This document shows positions 51,819-61,929 of a stretch of DNA of 64,000 bases, in pieces. Where the stretch lies: contig NZ_JAFMST010000002.1 of NCBI RefSeq assembly GCF_017916275.1, positions 124,001-188,000 of the forward strand, written 5' to 3'. The notes beneath the pieces are model-generated. The model made no database searches. It was not told the DNA's origin and saw only the letters and a program-made list of their open reading frames with translations. The stretch comes from Rubellimicrobium arenae (GTDB taxonomy: Bacteria > Pseudomonadota > Alphaproteobacteria > Rhodobacterales > Rhodobacteraceae). How positions within the stretch are numbered: position 1 is the stretch's first letter; each line of letters opens with the position of its first letter. The position numbers and the translations under genes are program-made.

Positions 51819-52935
51819 CGAGCGCCGGCCCCACGAAGCGGGTCTTCCAGAGCGCCTCGTCCCATTCGCCCTGCGCCGTCGAATCGGCGACGATGCCGCC
51901 GCCCACGTTCAGCGTCACGTCCTGCCCCCGGATGCTGAGGGTCCGGATGGCGACCGAGAAATCGCAGGAGCCGTCCGGCGCCATCCATCCCACGGCGCCG
52001 CAATAGACACCGCGCGGATGCGGCTCGATCTCGCGGATGATCTGCATGGCACGGATCTTGGGCGCTCCGGTCACCGATCCGCAGGGGAACAGCGCAGGCA
52101 TCAGCCGCGCGAGCGACGCGGGCTCGGCCAGCACCCCTTCCACCGTCGAGGTCATCTGGTGGACGGTGGCGTAGGGCTCGATGGCATAAAGCGCGGGGAC
52201 GCGGACGCTGCCGGGCCGCGACAGGCGGCCGATGTCGTTGCGCAGCAGGTCCACGATCATCAGGTTCTCGGCCCGGGCCTTCTCGCTCGCCTGGAGTTCG
52301 GCGGCCAGGGCGGCGTCGCGCCGGGGATCGGGATCGCGCGGCGCGGTGCCCTTCATGGGGCGCGAGCCGATGCGCCCGGCCGCGTCCACCCGGAAGAACA
52401 GCTCGGGCGAGAGCGAGACCACCACGGGCCCGACGCCAAGGTCGGCAAAGGCGGCATGGCCCGGCCCGCCCGCCCCGCGCAGACGCCGGAACAGGTCGAG
52501 GGGCCGTCCGGTCAGCCGGGCCGACAGCGGGAAGGTCAGGTTCACCTGATAGCAGTCCCCGGCCGCGATATAGGCCAGGACCGAGGCGATGGCGCTGTCG
52601 TAGGCCCCGCGCGAGATCAGGGGCTCGGGCGGGCTGATCCAGGCCTCGCCCCCATCGAGGCCCTCGGCGGCCCCGGGCCCGTCCGGAAAGACCCCCATCG
52701 CCAGCAGCGGCCCGTCGCCGCGCAGGATGCCGGCCAGGCGCGGCTCGAAGGCGGCGCCTGCCTCGTAGGCGATCCAGCCCGCGACCCAGGCCCCTGCCGC
52801 CCGCGCCACATCCAGGCGGCGCAGGGCGGGCGCGACCTCCCCGGGCGAGGCCGCCGTCACCACCTCGCGCGCGGCGCTGAACCAGGCCGGACCGTTCGGG
52901 CCATGCTCAAGGAAAACGCGGGTCGGATCGGTCAT
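51811..52935 (-). CDS. pabB: Aminodeoxychorismate synthase component I
   Basis: A 374-residue chorismate-binding enzyme that aminates chorismate to aminodeoxychorismate. The conserved C-terminal core has YQVNLTFPL, SRPMKGTAPR, ENLMIVDLLRNDIGR, HQMTSTVEG and FPCGSVTGAPK. It lacks the full-length N-terminal half of anthranilate synthase I, as is usual for compact PabB. The product is used by the overlapping PabC-like enzyme. It diverges from the APC permease. Confidence 0.93.
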   Translation of the reverse strand: MTDPTRVFLEHGPNGPAWFSAAREVVTAASPGEVAPALRRLDVARAAGAWVAGWIAYEAGAAFEPRLAGILRGDGPLLAMGVFPDGPGAAEGLDGGEAWISPPEPLISRGAYDSAIASVLAYIAAGDCYQVNLTFPLSARLTGRPLDLFRRLRGAGGPGHAAFADLGVGPVVVSLSPELFFRVDAAGRIGSRPMKGTAPRDPDPRRDAALAAELQASEKARAENLMIVDLLRNDIGRLSRPGSVRVPALYAIEPYATVHQMTSTVEGVLAEPASLARLMPALFPCGSVTGAPKIRAMQIIREIEPHPRGVYCGAVGWMAPDGSCDFSVAIRTLSIRGQDVTLNVGGGIVADSTAQGEWDEALWKTRFVGPALDG

Positions 52936-52944
52936 TGGGCGCTA

Positions 52945-53035
52945 GCGGTCTATCAGGAAAGGAAATTCTCACGAGCATGCTTGCCGTTCGCGCAGGGCTC
53001 ATGCTCACTAGCGGCAAGGCGGAACCGATAACCGC
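52945..53035 (+). promoter_or_regulatory. Structured leader of the APC permease with crossing stems
   Basis: Three perfect or near-perfect pairings lie in 91 nt. An outer stem pairs GCGGT-c-TATC with GATA-ACCGC (9 bp, one bulge). Inside, GAGCATG (52973) pairs with CATGCTC (53000), and CTTGCCG (52980) with CGGCAAG (53012). The last two interleave, as in an H-type pseudoknot, or exclude each other. TTCTC within the loop could also pair with the GAGAA at the ribosome-binding site. It does not match a riboswitch class I can name. Confidence 0.5.
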
Positions 53036-53061
53036 CGAAAAGGCAACAGGGGAGAACCACC

Positions 53062-54660
53062 TTGAGCGATTATTCGGACCACGACCGGCACGAGGACATC
53101 CAGCTCCTCCACGGCATGGGCTACGCGCAGGAGCTGGAGCGGTCGATGAGCCGCTTCTCGAACTTCGCGATCTCCTTTTCCATCATCTGCATCCTGTCGG
53201 GCGGCATCAACTCGCTGGGGCAGGCGACGGCGGGCGCGGGCGGCGCGGCGATCGGGATCGGCTGGCCGCTGGGCTGCCTGATCTCGGGCGTCTTCGCGCT
53301 GGGCCTCGCGCAGATCTCGTCCGCCTATCCGACGGCGGGCGGGCTCTACCACTGGGGCTCGATCCTGGGCAACCGCTTCACCGGCTGGCTGTCGGCCTGG
53401 CTGAACCTCCTGGGGCTCGTGACGGTGCTGGGGGCCATCAACGTCGGCACATTCTACTTCTTCTTCGGCGCCTTCGGGACGACCTTCGGGCTCGAGGACA
53501 CGCTGGCCACGCGCGTGACCTTCGTGGCGGTCATCACCGCGGCGCAGGCGCTGGTGAACCATTTCGGCATCAAGCTCACGGCCAAGCTCACCGACTTCTC
53601 GGGCTACCTCATCCTCGTGACCGCGGCGCTTCTCACGCTGGCCTGCCTCTTCGCCGCCACCAGCTGGGACCTGAGCCGGCTCTGGACCTTCGCCAACTAC
53701 ACGGGCACCGAGGGCGCCAGCGCCGTCTGGCCCCAGACCACGGGCGGCCTGATGGCGTTCCTCCTGGGCCTGCTGCTGCCGATCTACACGATCACGGGCT
53801 ATGACGCGTCGGCCCACACCTCGGAGGAGACGATCAAGGCCTCGACCTCGGTGCCGCGGGGCATGGTCTCGGCGGTCCTGTGGTCGAGCCTTGCGGGCTG
53901 GGTCATGCTGTCGGCCTTCGTTCTCATGATCCCGAACATGGACGAGGCCGCCGCGCAGGGCTGGAACGTGTTCTTCTGGGCCATGGACAGCCAGATGAAC
54001 CCGGTCGTGCGGACCCTCCTCTACATCGCGATCTTCGTGTGCCAGTTCCTTTGCGGGCTCGCGACCGTGACCTCGGCGTCGCGGATGCTGTTCGCCTTTG
54101 CGCGGGACAACGGCGTGCCGCTGGCGTCCCGGCCCCTGGCCACCGTGAGCCCCGCGCACCGCACCCCGGTCGCCTCGATCTGGACGGCCTCGATCCTGTC
54201 GGTGCTGTTCGTGTGGTTCACCTCGGCCATCACCATCGCCGGCACGCCCGCCTATTCGATCGTGGTGTCCTGCACCGTGATCTTCCTGTTCCTGAGCTTC
54301 GCGCTGCCCATCGTGCTGGGCCTGATCGCCATCGGCGGGCCGAAATGGCCGCGCATGGGGCCGTGGAACATGGGGATCGGCGCCTACAAGGTGGTCGCCG
54401 TCCTGGTGATCCTGGCCATGCTGCTGATCTTCTTCATCGGGGTGCAGCCGCCGAACGACTGGGCTCTGGAGATCACGCTTGGCTTCATCGTGCTGGCGCT
54501 GGTCATCTGGATGCTGGTCGAGAACCGACGCTTCAAGGGCCCGCCGATCGGCGACGAGATCGCGCGGCGGCAGGCGGCCATCGCGGCGGCCGAGGCGGTC
54601 GTGGGCGAGGCTTCGGCCAGCGGCGCCCCTGCCGGCCGCCCGGCCGGGCAGCGGGGCTGA
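53062..54660 (+). CDS. APC superfamily amino acid permease
   Basis: A 532-residue transporter with 12 hydrophobic segments. MSRFSNFAISFSIICILSGG (about 29-48) is the typical first helix of the bacterial amino acid/choline/GABA permeases. SSAYPTAGGLYHWGS and GYDASAHTSEETIKAS are further signatures. Substrate unknown; GABA-, urea-cycle- or guanidine-linked permeases are related. Translation starts at TTG, supported by GGGGAG seven bases upstream and by lack of another start in the region. The C-terminal 40 residues are Ala-rich and cytoplasmic. Confidence 0.9.
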   Translation: MSDYSDHDRHEDIQLLHGMGYAQELERSMSRFSNFAISFSIICILSGGINSLGQATAGAGGAAIGIGWPLGCLISGVFALGLAQISSAYPTAGGLYHWGSILGNRFTGWLSAWLNLLGLVTVLGAINVGTFYFFFGAFGTTFGLEDTLATRVTFVAVITAAQALVNHFGIKLTAKLTDFSGYLILVTAALLTLACLFAATSWDLSRLWTFANYTGTEGASAVWPQTTGGLMAFLLGLLLPIYTITGYDASAHTSEETIKASTSVPRGMVSAVLWSSLAGWVMLSAFVLMIPNMDEAAAQGWNVFFWAMDSQMNPVVRTLLYIAIFVCQFLCGLATVTSASRMLFAFARDNGVPLASRPLATVSPAHRTPVASIWTASILSVLFVWFTSAITIAGTPAYSIVVSCTVIFLFLSFALPIVLGLIAIGGPKWPRMGPWNMGIGAYKVVAVLVILAMLLIFFIGVQPPNDWALEITLGFIVLALVIWMLVENRRFKGPPIGDEIARRQAAIAAAEAVVGEASASGAPAGRPAGQRG

Positions 54661-54708
54661 CCCCTAGCGGGCCGACCCAGGGCCGGGGCGATCCCCGGCC
54701 CGTGTCCG

Positions 54709-55515
54709 TCAGGCGCTGGCCCGGAAGGCCCAGGCCCGCGCCTTGAGGCGGATGGGCCCGCCCACCCCCGCGCCCAGATCGCTGGCCAGGCGGTTGCGCA
54801 GGCGGGCGCGGGCCTCGGAGGGCAGGCTGTCGCAGTAGCCGGGCGCCGGGCCCGCGCCCCCCAGGAACGGCTCCCAGAAGTCCTCGAAGGAGGCGAAGAC
54901 CGTCGGCACCTCGATGCCGAGGCTGACCACGTCCCGGAACCCCGCCCCGGAGACCAGGGCCGACAGGTCCCGGCGCGTGCAGAACGGGAAGCGCTGCCCC
55001 TCGGTCAGGGCCTGCGCGGCGGGGTCGATGGCCACGGCGGCCGTCCAGAAGGCGCGCAGGAACTCGAGGCCGCCGTCGGGATAATCCCAGACGTAAAAGG
55101 CCAGCGTTCCCCCGGGCCGCAGGATCTCCCTCCAGGCGGACAGGGCGGCGGGCCGGTCGGGCAGGAAGTTCAGGAGGAGCCCCGAGGCGACCACGTCCCG
55201 GCTGGCGGGGCCAAGCCCCGGCGCGGCCGCGTCGCCCACCCGGAGGTCCACCCTGTCCTCGGCCAGAGTCCGGCGCGCGCGGGCCACGAAGGGCTCGGAC
55301 CGGTCCAGGGCCACCAGGCTGCGGGGCCGCGCCTGGGCGGCGATCACGCCGGTCAGCGCCCCCGTGCCGCAGCCCAGCTCCAGCCAGTCGAGGCCGGGCG
55401 CCGGATCCAGCCAGTCCAGGAAGCGGGGCGCGATCTCGCGGCTCCAGCGGCCCATGTAGGTGTCGTAGCTCTGGCCCTGGGTCCAGGCGTCGAAGCGGGT
55501 CGAGGCAGTGGTCAT
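54709..55515 (-). CDS. SAM-dependent class I methyltransferase
   Basis: A 268-residue methyltransferase with motif I LELGCGTGALTG (about 46-57) and motif II-type acidic LVALDRSEP. The conserved LRPGGTLAFYVWDY matches motif III/post-III of UbiE/YcgJ-like enzymes. The substrate cannot be inferred. The shorter ATG (MTTASTRF) was selected; the longer frame starts at MTYCHAP. It converges with the permease and diverges from carB. Confidence 0.88.
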   Translation of the reverse strand: MTTASTRFDAWTQGQSYDTYMGRWSREIAPRFLDWLDPAPGLDWLELGCGTGALTGVIAAQARPRSLVALDRSEPFVARARRTLAEDRVDLRVGDAAAPGLGPASRDVVASGLLLNFLPDRPAALSAWREILRPGGTLAFYVWDYPDGGLEFLRAFWTAAVAIDPAAQALTEGQRFPFCTRRDLSALVSGAGFRDVVSLGIEVPTVFASFEDFWEPFLGGAGPAPGYCDSLPSEARARLRNRLASDLGAGVGGPIRLKARAWAFRASA

Positions 55516-55613
55516 GCACGTCGTCCCAGCCAGGGAGGGTGCGTGGCAGTATGTCACAACCGCTCCGGTCCGGGAACATCCGGTTTACCTTGGCGCAGGA
55601 CCCTCCCCCGGCC

Positions 55614-55641
55614 TTGCGGTCGGACGTCCCATGTCTATAAG
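55614..55641 (+). promoter_or_regulatory. Probable sigma-70 promoter of carB
   Basis: TTGCGG and TATAAG are separated by 16 bp, placing transcription start about 20 bases upstream of the CarB ATG. The leader contains GGTGGGGAC as ribosome-binding site. Confidence 0.55.
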
Positions 55642-55670
55642 CGCGTCAATTTGCGCGAAGGGTGGGGACA

Positions 55671-58600
55671 ATGCCGAAGCGGACCGACATCAAATCCATC
55701 ATGATCATCGGCGCGGGCCCCATCGTCATCGGGCAGGCCTGCGAGTTCGACTATTCCGGCGCACAGGCCTGCAAGGCGCTGCGCGAGGAAGGCTACCGGG
55801 TCGTCCTGGTGAACTCCAATCCCGCGACGATCATGACCGATCCGGGGCTGGCCGACGCCACCTACATCGAGCCCATCACCCCCGACGTCGTCGCCAAGAT
55901 CATCGAGAAGGAACGTCCCGACGCGCTGCTGCCCACCATGGGCGGGCAGACCGGGCTGAACACCTCCCTCGCGCTGGCCGACATGGGCGTGCTGGAGAAG
56001 TTCGGGGTGGAGCTGATCGGCGCCAACCGCGAGGCCATCGAGATGGCCGAGGACCGCAAGCTGTTCCGCGAGGCGATGGACCGCATCGGCCTGGAGAATC
56101 CCAAGGCCGAGATCATCACCGCGCCCAAGAACGCGGACGGCAAGCGTGACCTTTCCGCGGGCGTGGCCCTGGCCATGGACGCGCTGGAGCGCATCGGCCT
56201 GCCCGCCATCATCCGCCCCGCCTTCACGCTGGGCGGCACGGGGGGCGGCGTCGCCTACAACCGCGCCGAATACGAGCATTACTGCCGGACGGGGATGGAC
56301 GCCTCGCCGGTCGGGCAGATCCTGGTCGACGAGTCGCTGCTGGGCTGGAAGGAATACGAGATGGAGGTGGTCCGCGACCGCGCGGACAACGCCATCATCG
56401 TCTGCTCCATCGAGAACGTGGACCCGATGGGCGTCCACACCGGCGATTCGATCACCGTCGCCCCGGCGCTGACGCTGACCGACAAGGAATACCAGGAGAT
56501 GCGCAACGGCTCGATCGCCGTGCTGCGCGAGATCGGGGTGGAAACGGGCGGCTCGAACGTCCAGTGGGCCATCAACCCCGCGGACGGCCGCATGGTCGTG
56601 ATCGAGATGAACCCGCGGGTGTCGCGGTCGTCCGCGCTGGCGTCCAAGGCCACGGGCTTTCCGATCGCCAAGGTCGCGGCCAAGCTGGCGGTCGGCTATA
56701 CGCTCGACGAGCTCGACAACGACATCACCAAGGTCACGCCCGCCTCCTTCGAGCCGACCATCGACTATGTCGTGACCAAGATCCCGCGGTTCGCCTTCGA
56801 GAAGTTCCCCGGCGCCAAGCCCGAGCTGACCACCGCCATGAAGTCGGTGGGCGAGGTCATGGCCATCGGGCGGACCATTCACGAATCGCTCCAGAAGGCG
56901 CTGGCGTCGATGGAAACGGGGCTGACCGGCTTCGACGAGGTCGCCATCCCCGGCGCGCCCGAGAAGTCGGCGGTGGTCGCGGCGCTGACCAAGGCCACGC
57001 CGGACCGGCTGCGGACCATCGCGCAGGCGATGCGGCACGGGCTGTCCGACGACGAGATCAACGCCGCCACCAAGTACGACCCCTGGTTCCTGGCCCGCAT
57101 CCGCGAGATCATCGAGGCCGAGGCCCGCATCCGCAAGGACGGGCTGCCGGTGACCGAGGACGGGCTGCGGCGGCTCAAGATGATGGGCTTCACCGACGCG
57201 CGGCTCGCCAAGCTCACGGGCCGCGACGAAGGCCAGGTGCGGCGCGCCCGCGAACGGCTGGGCGTGCGGGCGGTGTTCAAGCGCATCGACACCTGCGGCG
57301 CCGAGTTCGAGGCGCAGACCCCCTACATGTATTCGACCTACGAAGTCCCCGCGATGGGCGAGGTCGAGGACGAGGCGCGCCCCTCGGAGGCCAAAAAGGT
57401 CGTCATCCTCGGCGGCGGACCCAACCGGATCGGCCAGGGGATCGAGTTCGACTACTGCTGCTGCCACGCCTGCTTTGCGCTGAGCGAGGCCGGCTACGAG
57501 ACCATCATGGTCAACTGCAACCCCGAGACGGTCAGCACCGACTACGACACCTCGGACCGGCTCTACTTCGAGCCCGTCACCTTCGAGCATGTCATGGAGA
57601 TCCTGCGGGTGGAGCGGGAGCGCGGCACGCTGCACGGCGTGATCGTGCAGTTCGGCGGCCAGACGCCGCTGAAGCTCGCCAATGCCTTGGAGGAAGCGGG
57701 CATCCCGATCCTGGGGACCACGCCGGACGCCATCGACCTTGCCGAGGACCGGGAGCGGTTCCAGCAGCTCGTGGAGCGGCTGGGCCTCAAGCAGCCGGTG
57801 AACGGCATCGCCTCCTCGCCCGAGCAGGCCTTCGCCATCGCCGAGAAGATCGGCTTTCCGCTGGTGATCCGCCCCTCCTACGTGCTGGGCGGCCGCGCCA
57901 TGGAGATCGTGCGCGACCAGGACCAGCTGGCCCGCTACATCCGCGAGGCGGTGAACGTGTCGGGCGACAGCCCGGTGCTGCTGGACAGCTACCTGTCGGG
58001 CGCGACCGAGGTGGACGTGGACGCGCTCTGCGACGGGACGCGGGTCCATGTCGCGGGCATCATGCAGCATATCGAGGAGGCCGGGGTCCATTCCGGCGAT
58101 TCGGCCTGCTGCCTGCCGCCGCACACCCTGGAGCCCGAGATCATCGAGGAGATCCGCACGCAGACCGAGGCGCTGGCCCTGGCGCTGCAGGTCGTGGGCC
58201 TGATGAACGTGCAGTTCGCGGTCAAGGACGGGGTGGTTTACCTTCTGGAGGTGAACCCGCGCGCCTCGCGCACGGTGCCCTTCGTGGCCAAGGCGACGGA
58301 CAGCGCCATCGCCTCGATCGCCGCGCGGCTGATGGCGGGGGAAACGCTCGACGCCTTCCCGCTGCGCGAGCCCTATCCGAACGCGAGCTACGACACGCCC
58401 CTGCCCTATGCCGACCCGATGACGCTGGCCGACCCGGCGATGCCGTGGTTCAGCGTCAAGGAGGCGGTGCTGCCCTTTGCCCGCTTCCCCGGCGTGGACA
58501 CGATCCTGGGGCCCGAGATGCGCTCCACCGGCGAGGTCATGGGCTGGGACCGGTCGTTCGAGCGGGCCTTCCTCAAGGCGCAGATGGGCGCGGGCGTGCA

Positions 58601-59000
58601 GCTGCCGCGCGAGGGGCGGGTCTTCGTGTCCGTCAAGGACGCCGACAAGGGCCCGGCCATGCGCGAGGCCTGCGAGGTGCTGTCCAGGCTGGGCTTCCAG
58701 ATCGTCGCCACGCGCGGCACGGGGTCGTGGCTGGAAGGGCACGGCATCCCCTGCGAGATCGTCAACAAGGTCTATGAGGGCGGGCTGACCATCGTGGACC
58801 GCCTCAAGGACGGGCACATCGCGCTGGTGATGAACACCACCGAGGGCACGCAGGCGGTGAGCGACAGCCGCGACATCCGCGCCGCGGCGCTGTCGGAGCG
58901 TATCCCCTACTTCACCACCGCGGCGGGCGCCCATGCGGCGGCGCTGGCGATCCGCGCCCGCGAAGAGGGCGAGGTCGGGGTCCGGGCGCTGCAGGCGTAA
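55671..59000 (+). CDS. carB: Carbamoyl phosphate synthase large subunit
   Basis: A 1109-residue enzyme forming carbamoyl phosphate for pyrimidine and arginine synthesis with CarA. It contains two tandem ATP-grasp halves ([21 protein letters not shown] opening the first, [19 protein letters not shown] near residue 580 opening the second). The oligomerisation segment between them and a C-terminal allosteric MGS-like domain complete it. [14 protein letters not shown] is the usual N-terminus. carA is not in the window. Confidence 0.98.
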   Translation: MPKRTDIKSIMIIGAGPIVIGQACEFDYSGAQACKALREEGYRVVLVNSNPATIMTDPGLADATYIEPITPDVVAKIIEKERPDALLPTMGGQTGLNTSLALADMGVLEKFGVELIGANREAIEMAEDRKLFREAMDRIGLENPKAEIITAPKNADGKRDLSAGVALAMDALERIGLPAIIRPAFTLGGTGGGVAYNRAEYEHYCRTGMDASPVGQILVDESLLGWKEYEMEVVRDRADNAIIVCSIENVDPMGVHTGDSITVAPALTLTDKEYQEMRNGSIAVLREIGVETGGSNVQWAINPADGRMVVIEMNPRVSRSSALASKATGFPIAKVAAKLAVGYTLDELDNDITKVTPASFEPTIDYVVTKIPRFAFEKFPGAKPELTTAMKSVGEVMAIGRTIHESLQKALASMETGLTGFDEVAIPGAPEKSAVVAALTKATPDRLRTIAQAMRHGLSDDEINAATKYDPWFLARIREIIEAEARIRKDGLPVTEDGLRRLKMMGFTDARLAKLTGRDEGQVRRARERLGVRAVFKRIDTCGAEFEAQTPYMYSTYEVPAMGEVEDEARPSEAKKVVILGGGPNRIGQGIEFDYCCCHACFALSEAGYETIMVNCNPETVSTDYDTSDRLYFEPVTFEHVMEILRVERERGTLHGVIVQFGGQTPLKLANALEEAGIPILGTTPDAIDLAEDRERFQQLVERLGLKQPVNGIASSPEQAFAIAEKIGFPLVIRPSYVLGGRAMEIVRDQDQLARYIREAVNVSGDSPVLLDSYLSGATEVDVDALCDGTRVHVAGIMQHIEEAGVHSGDSACCLPPHTLEPEIIEEIRTQTEALALALQVVGLMNVQFAVKDGVVYLLEVNPRASRTVPFVAKATDSAIASIAARLMAGETLDAFPLREPYPNASYDTPLPYADPMTLADPAMPWFSVKEAVLPFARFPGVDTILGPEMRSTGEVMGWDRSFERAFLKAQMGAGVQLPREGRVFVSVKDADKGPAMREACEVLSRLGFQIVATRGTGSWLEGHGIPCEIVNKVYEGGLTIVDRLKDGHIALVMNTTEGTQAVSDSRDIRAAALSERIPYFTTAAGAHAAALAIRAREEGEVGVRALQA

Positions 59001-59032
59001 CGCGGCCCCAAGCCCCTCATCGACACAACAGG

Positions 59033-59056
59033 CGGGGCGGTCGCAGGGCCGCCCCG
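59033..59056 (+). terminator. Hairpin downstream of carB
   Basis: CGGGGCGG and CCGCCCCG form an 8-bp stem around an 8-base loop, followed by TTCG. It lies 33 bases after the carB stop and ahead of tdk, and has only a weak T-run. Confidence 0.55.
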
Positions 59057-59098
59057 TTCGCCCGTTCACGGACCCCCTTGCCCCGGGAGTGCCCCGCC

Positions 59099-59680
59099 AT
59101 GGCCAAGCTGCACTTCAACTATTCGACCATGAACGCGGGGAAGAGCACGATCCTCCTCCAGGCGTCGTACAACTACAACGAACGCGGGATGGCGACCTAT
59201 CTGCTGACCGCGCGGTTGGACACGCGGGCGGGCCGGGGGCGCATCCGCAGCCGGATCGGCATCGAGGCGGAGGCCGACACCTACGGCCCCGAGGACGACC
59301 TGCAGGCGATGATCGCGGCGCGGCTGGCGGCGGGGCCCTGCGCCTGCGTCTTTGTCGACGAGGCGCAGTTCCTGGGCCCCGAGCAGGTCTGGCAGCTCGC
59401 GCGCGTCGTGGACGACCTGGGCGTGCCTGTCATGGCTTATGGGCTGCGGGTGGACTTCCGGGGGGAACTGTTCCCCGGCTCGGCCACGCTGCTCGCGCTG
59501 GCCGACGAGATGCGCGAGGTGCGGACCATCTGCCATTGCGGGCGCAAGGCGACGATGGTGGTGCGGCGCGATGCCCAGGGCCGCGCCTTCCGCGAGGGCC
59601 CGCAGGTCGAGATCGGCGGCAACGAACGCTACGAGTCGCTGTGCCGCCTGCATTACCGCGAGGCCGTCGGGGACCGCTGA
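59099..59680 (+). CDS. tdk: Thymidine kinase
   Basis: A 193-residue type II thymidine kinase phosphorylating thymidine in the salvage pathway. The P-loop STMNAGKST is at 9-17, the DEAQF motif in FVDEAQFLG, and zinc-lasso cysteines in TICHCGRKA and SLCRLHY. RVDFRGELFPGS is a further family block. The ATG with GGGAG upstream gives the standard MAKLHFNYSTMNAGK N-terminus. The gene follows carB on the same strand. Confidence 0.96.
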   Translation: MAKLHFNYSTMNAGKSTILLQASYNYNERGMATYLLTARLDTRAGRGRIRSRIGIEAEADTYGPEDDLQAMIAARLAAGPCACVFVDEAQFLGPEQVWQLARVVDDLGVPVMAYGLRVDFRGELFPGSATLLALADEMREVRTICHCGRKATMVVRRDAQGRAFREGPQVEIGGNERYESLCRLHYREAVGDR

Positions 59681-59724
59681 GCCGGTCGGCGACGGGGGAC
59701 CGCCGAGGGTCCCCCGGAGATGCG

Positions 59725-60684
59725 TCAGAGCGCGTTGGGCGGCCTGCGCCCTTCGGCGAAGGCCAGGAGGTTGTCGAGCGCCATCTGACCCATCGCCTCG
59801 CGCACGGTCTGGGTCGCGGTGCCGAGGTGGGGGAGCAGCACGGCGTTGTCGAGGGCGCGGAGGCGGGCGGGCACCTCGGGCTCGCGGGCATAGACGTCGA
59901 GGCCCGCGCCCCGGATGCGGCGGGTTTCGAGGGCGTCGATCAGTGCGTCCTCGTCCACCACGTCGCCGCGGGCGATGTTCACGAGGATCGCGGTGGGCTT
60001 CATCCGCTGGAACTCGGCCGCGCCGATCAGGCCCCGCGTCTCGGCCCCGCCGGGGACGGCGGTGACGACGATGTCGGACTGGCGCAGGAGGTCGTGGAGG
60101 TCAGGCACCTGCCGGGCGGGCAGGTCCACCGCCTTGGACGAGCGGTTGAAGTACAGGACCGGCATCCCGAAGCCGTGGTGGCAGCGCCGCGCGATGGCCT
60201 GCCCGATGCGGCCCATGCCGACGATGCCGACCGTCAGGCCGGTGACGTGGGTGCCCAGCATCTGCGTGGGCTCCCAGCCGGTCCACTGCCCGGCGCGGAG
60301 CATCCGCTCGCCTTCGCTGGCGCGGCGGCAGGTCATCAGGATCAGCATCAGCGCGATGTCGGCGGTGGCGTCGGTGACGGCGCCGGGCGTGTTGGTGACG
60401 GTGACCCCGGCGGCCTTGGCGGCGGCCACGTCGAGGTGGTTCACGCCCACGCCGAAGTTGGCGAGGATGCGGCAACGCACCGGGCCGCCCGCGAAGGATT
60501 CGGCGGTGAAGCGGTCGCCCAGCGTCGGCAGGATCGCGTCATAGTCGCGCAGCGCCCGGCTCGCCTCATCCGGCGAGAGGCCATGGTCGGCGTTGGCGAA
60601 GGTGGCGTCGAAGTGCTGCGCGGCGAAGGCCATGTTGGCCTCGGGCAGGCGGCGGGTGACGAGGAGCTTCAGGGGGAGCTTCAA
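59725..60684 (-). CDS. D-2-hydroxyacid dehydrogenase (D-glycerate dehydrogenase-like)
   Basis: A 319-residue NAD(P)-dependent dehydrogenase. GIVGMGRIG is at 153-161, and the catalytic Arg239 (NIARGDVVDE), Glu268 (REPE) and His286 (LLPHLGTA) are all present. It is close to glycerate/glyoxylate reductases. It most likely starts with TTG overlapping the csaA stop (TTGA), with GGAGG upstream; the first ATG in frame would cut into the N-terminal strand. It is the last gene of the proC-csaA-dehydrogenase run. A distant paralogue lies at 28056. Confidence 0.88.
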   Translation of the reverse strand: MKLPLKLLVTRRLPEANMAFAAQHFDATFANADHGLSPDEASRALRDYDAILPTLGDRFTAESFAGGPVRCRILANFGVGVNHLDVAAAKAAGVTVTNTPGAVTDATADIALMLILMTCRRASEGERMLRAGQWTGWEPTQMLGTHVTGLTVGIVGMGRIGQAIARRCHHGFGMPVLYFNRSSKAVDLPARQVPDLHDLLRQSDIVVTAVPGGAETRGLIGAAEFQRMKPTAILVNIARGDVVDEDALIDALETRRIRGAGLDVYAREPEVPARLRALDNAVLLPHLGTATQTVREAMGQMALDNLLAFAEGRRPPNAL

Positions 60685-61022
60685 TGGAGGCGCCCTCCGG
60701 TGGGGACCTCGAGGCCCGGCTGGACGAGGACGACGGCGCCGTTCTCGTCGGGGAGGCCCAGGACCAGCACCTCGGAGATGAACTTGCCGATCTGGCGAGG
60801 CGGGAAGTTCACGACCGCAAGGACCTGCTGGCCCACCAGCGTTTCGGGCGCGTAGTGGACGGTGATCTGCGCGGAGGAGCGTTTTTCCCCGATCTCGGGC
60901 CCGAAATCGATCCAGAGCTTGATCGCGGGCTTGCGCGCCTCCGGGTAGGGTTCCGCCCGGGTGATGCGGCCCACGCGGACGTCCACGCGCAGGAAGTCGT
61001 CGAAGGTGATGGGGTCGGTCAT
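60681..61022 (-). CDS. csaA: CsaA-type tRNA-binding protein
   Basis: A 113-residue homodimeric protein with the OB-fold of the MetRS C-terminal/EMAP family: FLRVDVRVGRI, then AQITVHYAPETLVGQQVLAVVNFPP. It is annotated as CsaA, which binds tRNA and has chaperone-like activity in Bacillus. Its precise role is unknown. It overlaps proC upstream and the dehydrogenase downstream, so the three are probably co-translated. Confidence 0.93.
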   Translation of the reverse strand: MTDPITFDDFLRVDVRVGRITRAEPYPEARKPAIKLWIDFGPEIGEKRSSAQITVHYAPETLVGQQVLAVVNFPPRQIGKFISEVLVLGLPDENGAVVLVQPGLEVPTGGRLH

Positions 61023-61825
61023 GCGCGGCCCAGCTCCTCGCTGCGGTGGGCGGCGGCACGGACGGTGCGGCGGACGAGGTCGGGGAGTTCCGCCATCAGG
61101 ACGCCAAGCCCGGCCTGCGTGGTGCCGTTGGGCGAGGTCACGTCGCGGCGAAGCTGGGCGGGGTCGGTGCCCGTCTCCTGCGCCAGCGCCCCCGCCCCGG
61201 CGACGGTGGCGCGGGCGAGCCGCAGCGACAGCTCGGGCGACAGGCCCTCGGCCTCGGCGGCGGCGGCCAGCGCCTCGATCAGGTGGAAGACATAGGCCGG
61301 GCCCGAGCCCGAGACGCCGGTCACTGCGTCCATCTGCGATTCGGAGTCGAGGCGCACGACCTCGCCCACGGCGGCCATCAGCGACTCCGCGAGGTCCATG
61401 TGCGCGGGCGTGGCCTGGGCGTTGCCGATCAGGGCGCTGATCCCGCGCCCGATGGCGGCGGGGGTGTTGGGCATCGCGCGGACGACGGGCGTGCCCGGGC
61501 CGAAGGCGGCCTCGAAGGCCGAAAGCGACGTCCCGGCGGCGATGGAAACCACGAGCGTCCGGCCCCCGCCCAGCGCGGTCATCGCAGGCAGCGCCGCGCC
61601 CATCATCTGCGGCTTGACGGCGACGAGGGCCACGGCGGGCGCCTCGGGCAAGGGGCCGTTCAGTGCTGCGCCGGTGGAGCGGAGCCAGTCGGAGGGCTGC
61701 GGCTCGATCACGTGGACGGCGGTGGGCGGCAGCCCCCCGGCCAGCCAGCCCCTGAGCAGCGCCGATCCCATCTTTCCGCAGCCCAGGAGCACGAGCCCCC
61801 GCGCCGCCACCTCGTCCAGTGCCAT
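61019..61825 (-). CDS. proC: Pyrroline-5-carboxylate reductase
   Basis: A 268-residue enzyme reducing 1-pyrroline-5-carboxylate to L-proline with NAD(P)H. The dinucleotide motif GCGKMGSALLRGWL is at about 15-28. The block DAVTGVSGSGPAYVFHLIEAL (split over two conserved segments) and TSPNGTTQAGL are family signatures. It overlaps csaA by four bases. Confidence 0.96.
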   Translation of the reverse strand: MALDEVAARGLVLLGCGKMGSALLRGWLAGGLPPTAVHVIEPQPSDWLRSTGAALNGPLPEAPAVALVAVKPQMMGAALPAMTALGGGRTLVVSIAAGTSLSAFEAAFGPGTPVVRAMPNTPAAIGRGISALIGNAQATPAHMDLAESLMAAVGEVVRLDSESQMDAVTGVSGSGPAYVFHLIEALAAAAEAEGLSPELSLRLARATVAGAGALAQETGTDPAQLRRDVTSPNGTTQAGLGVLMAELPDLVRRTVRAAAHRSEELGRA

Positions 61826-61929
61826 GTCAGTCCCCCGTTCCGGTCGGCGGGGACCCTAGGGGGCGGGGCGGACCGCTTCAAGCCGCCCCTCTCGGGCCGG
61901 GGCGACGCTGGGCTTGGCCCGGATACGAA

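Noticed and set aside
49213-53031. A 1272-codon plus-strand open frame
   Set aside because: It runs antisense to aspS, the pabC-like gene and pabB, all of which have clear protein families. The length is a by-product of high GC at third codon positions.
52945-53035. Guanidine or glycine riboswitch upstream of the APC permease
   Set aside because: The conserved sequence blocks I know for guanidine-I, guanidine-II, guanidine-III and glycine aptamers are absent; only a generic structured leader is supported.
55635-59069. A 1144-codon minus-strand open frame
   Set aside because: It is the antisense shadow of carB; the translation is Arg/His/Gly-rich with no family resemblance.
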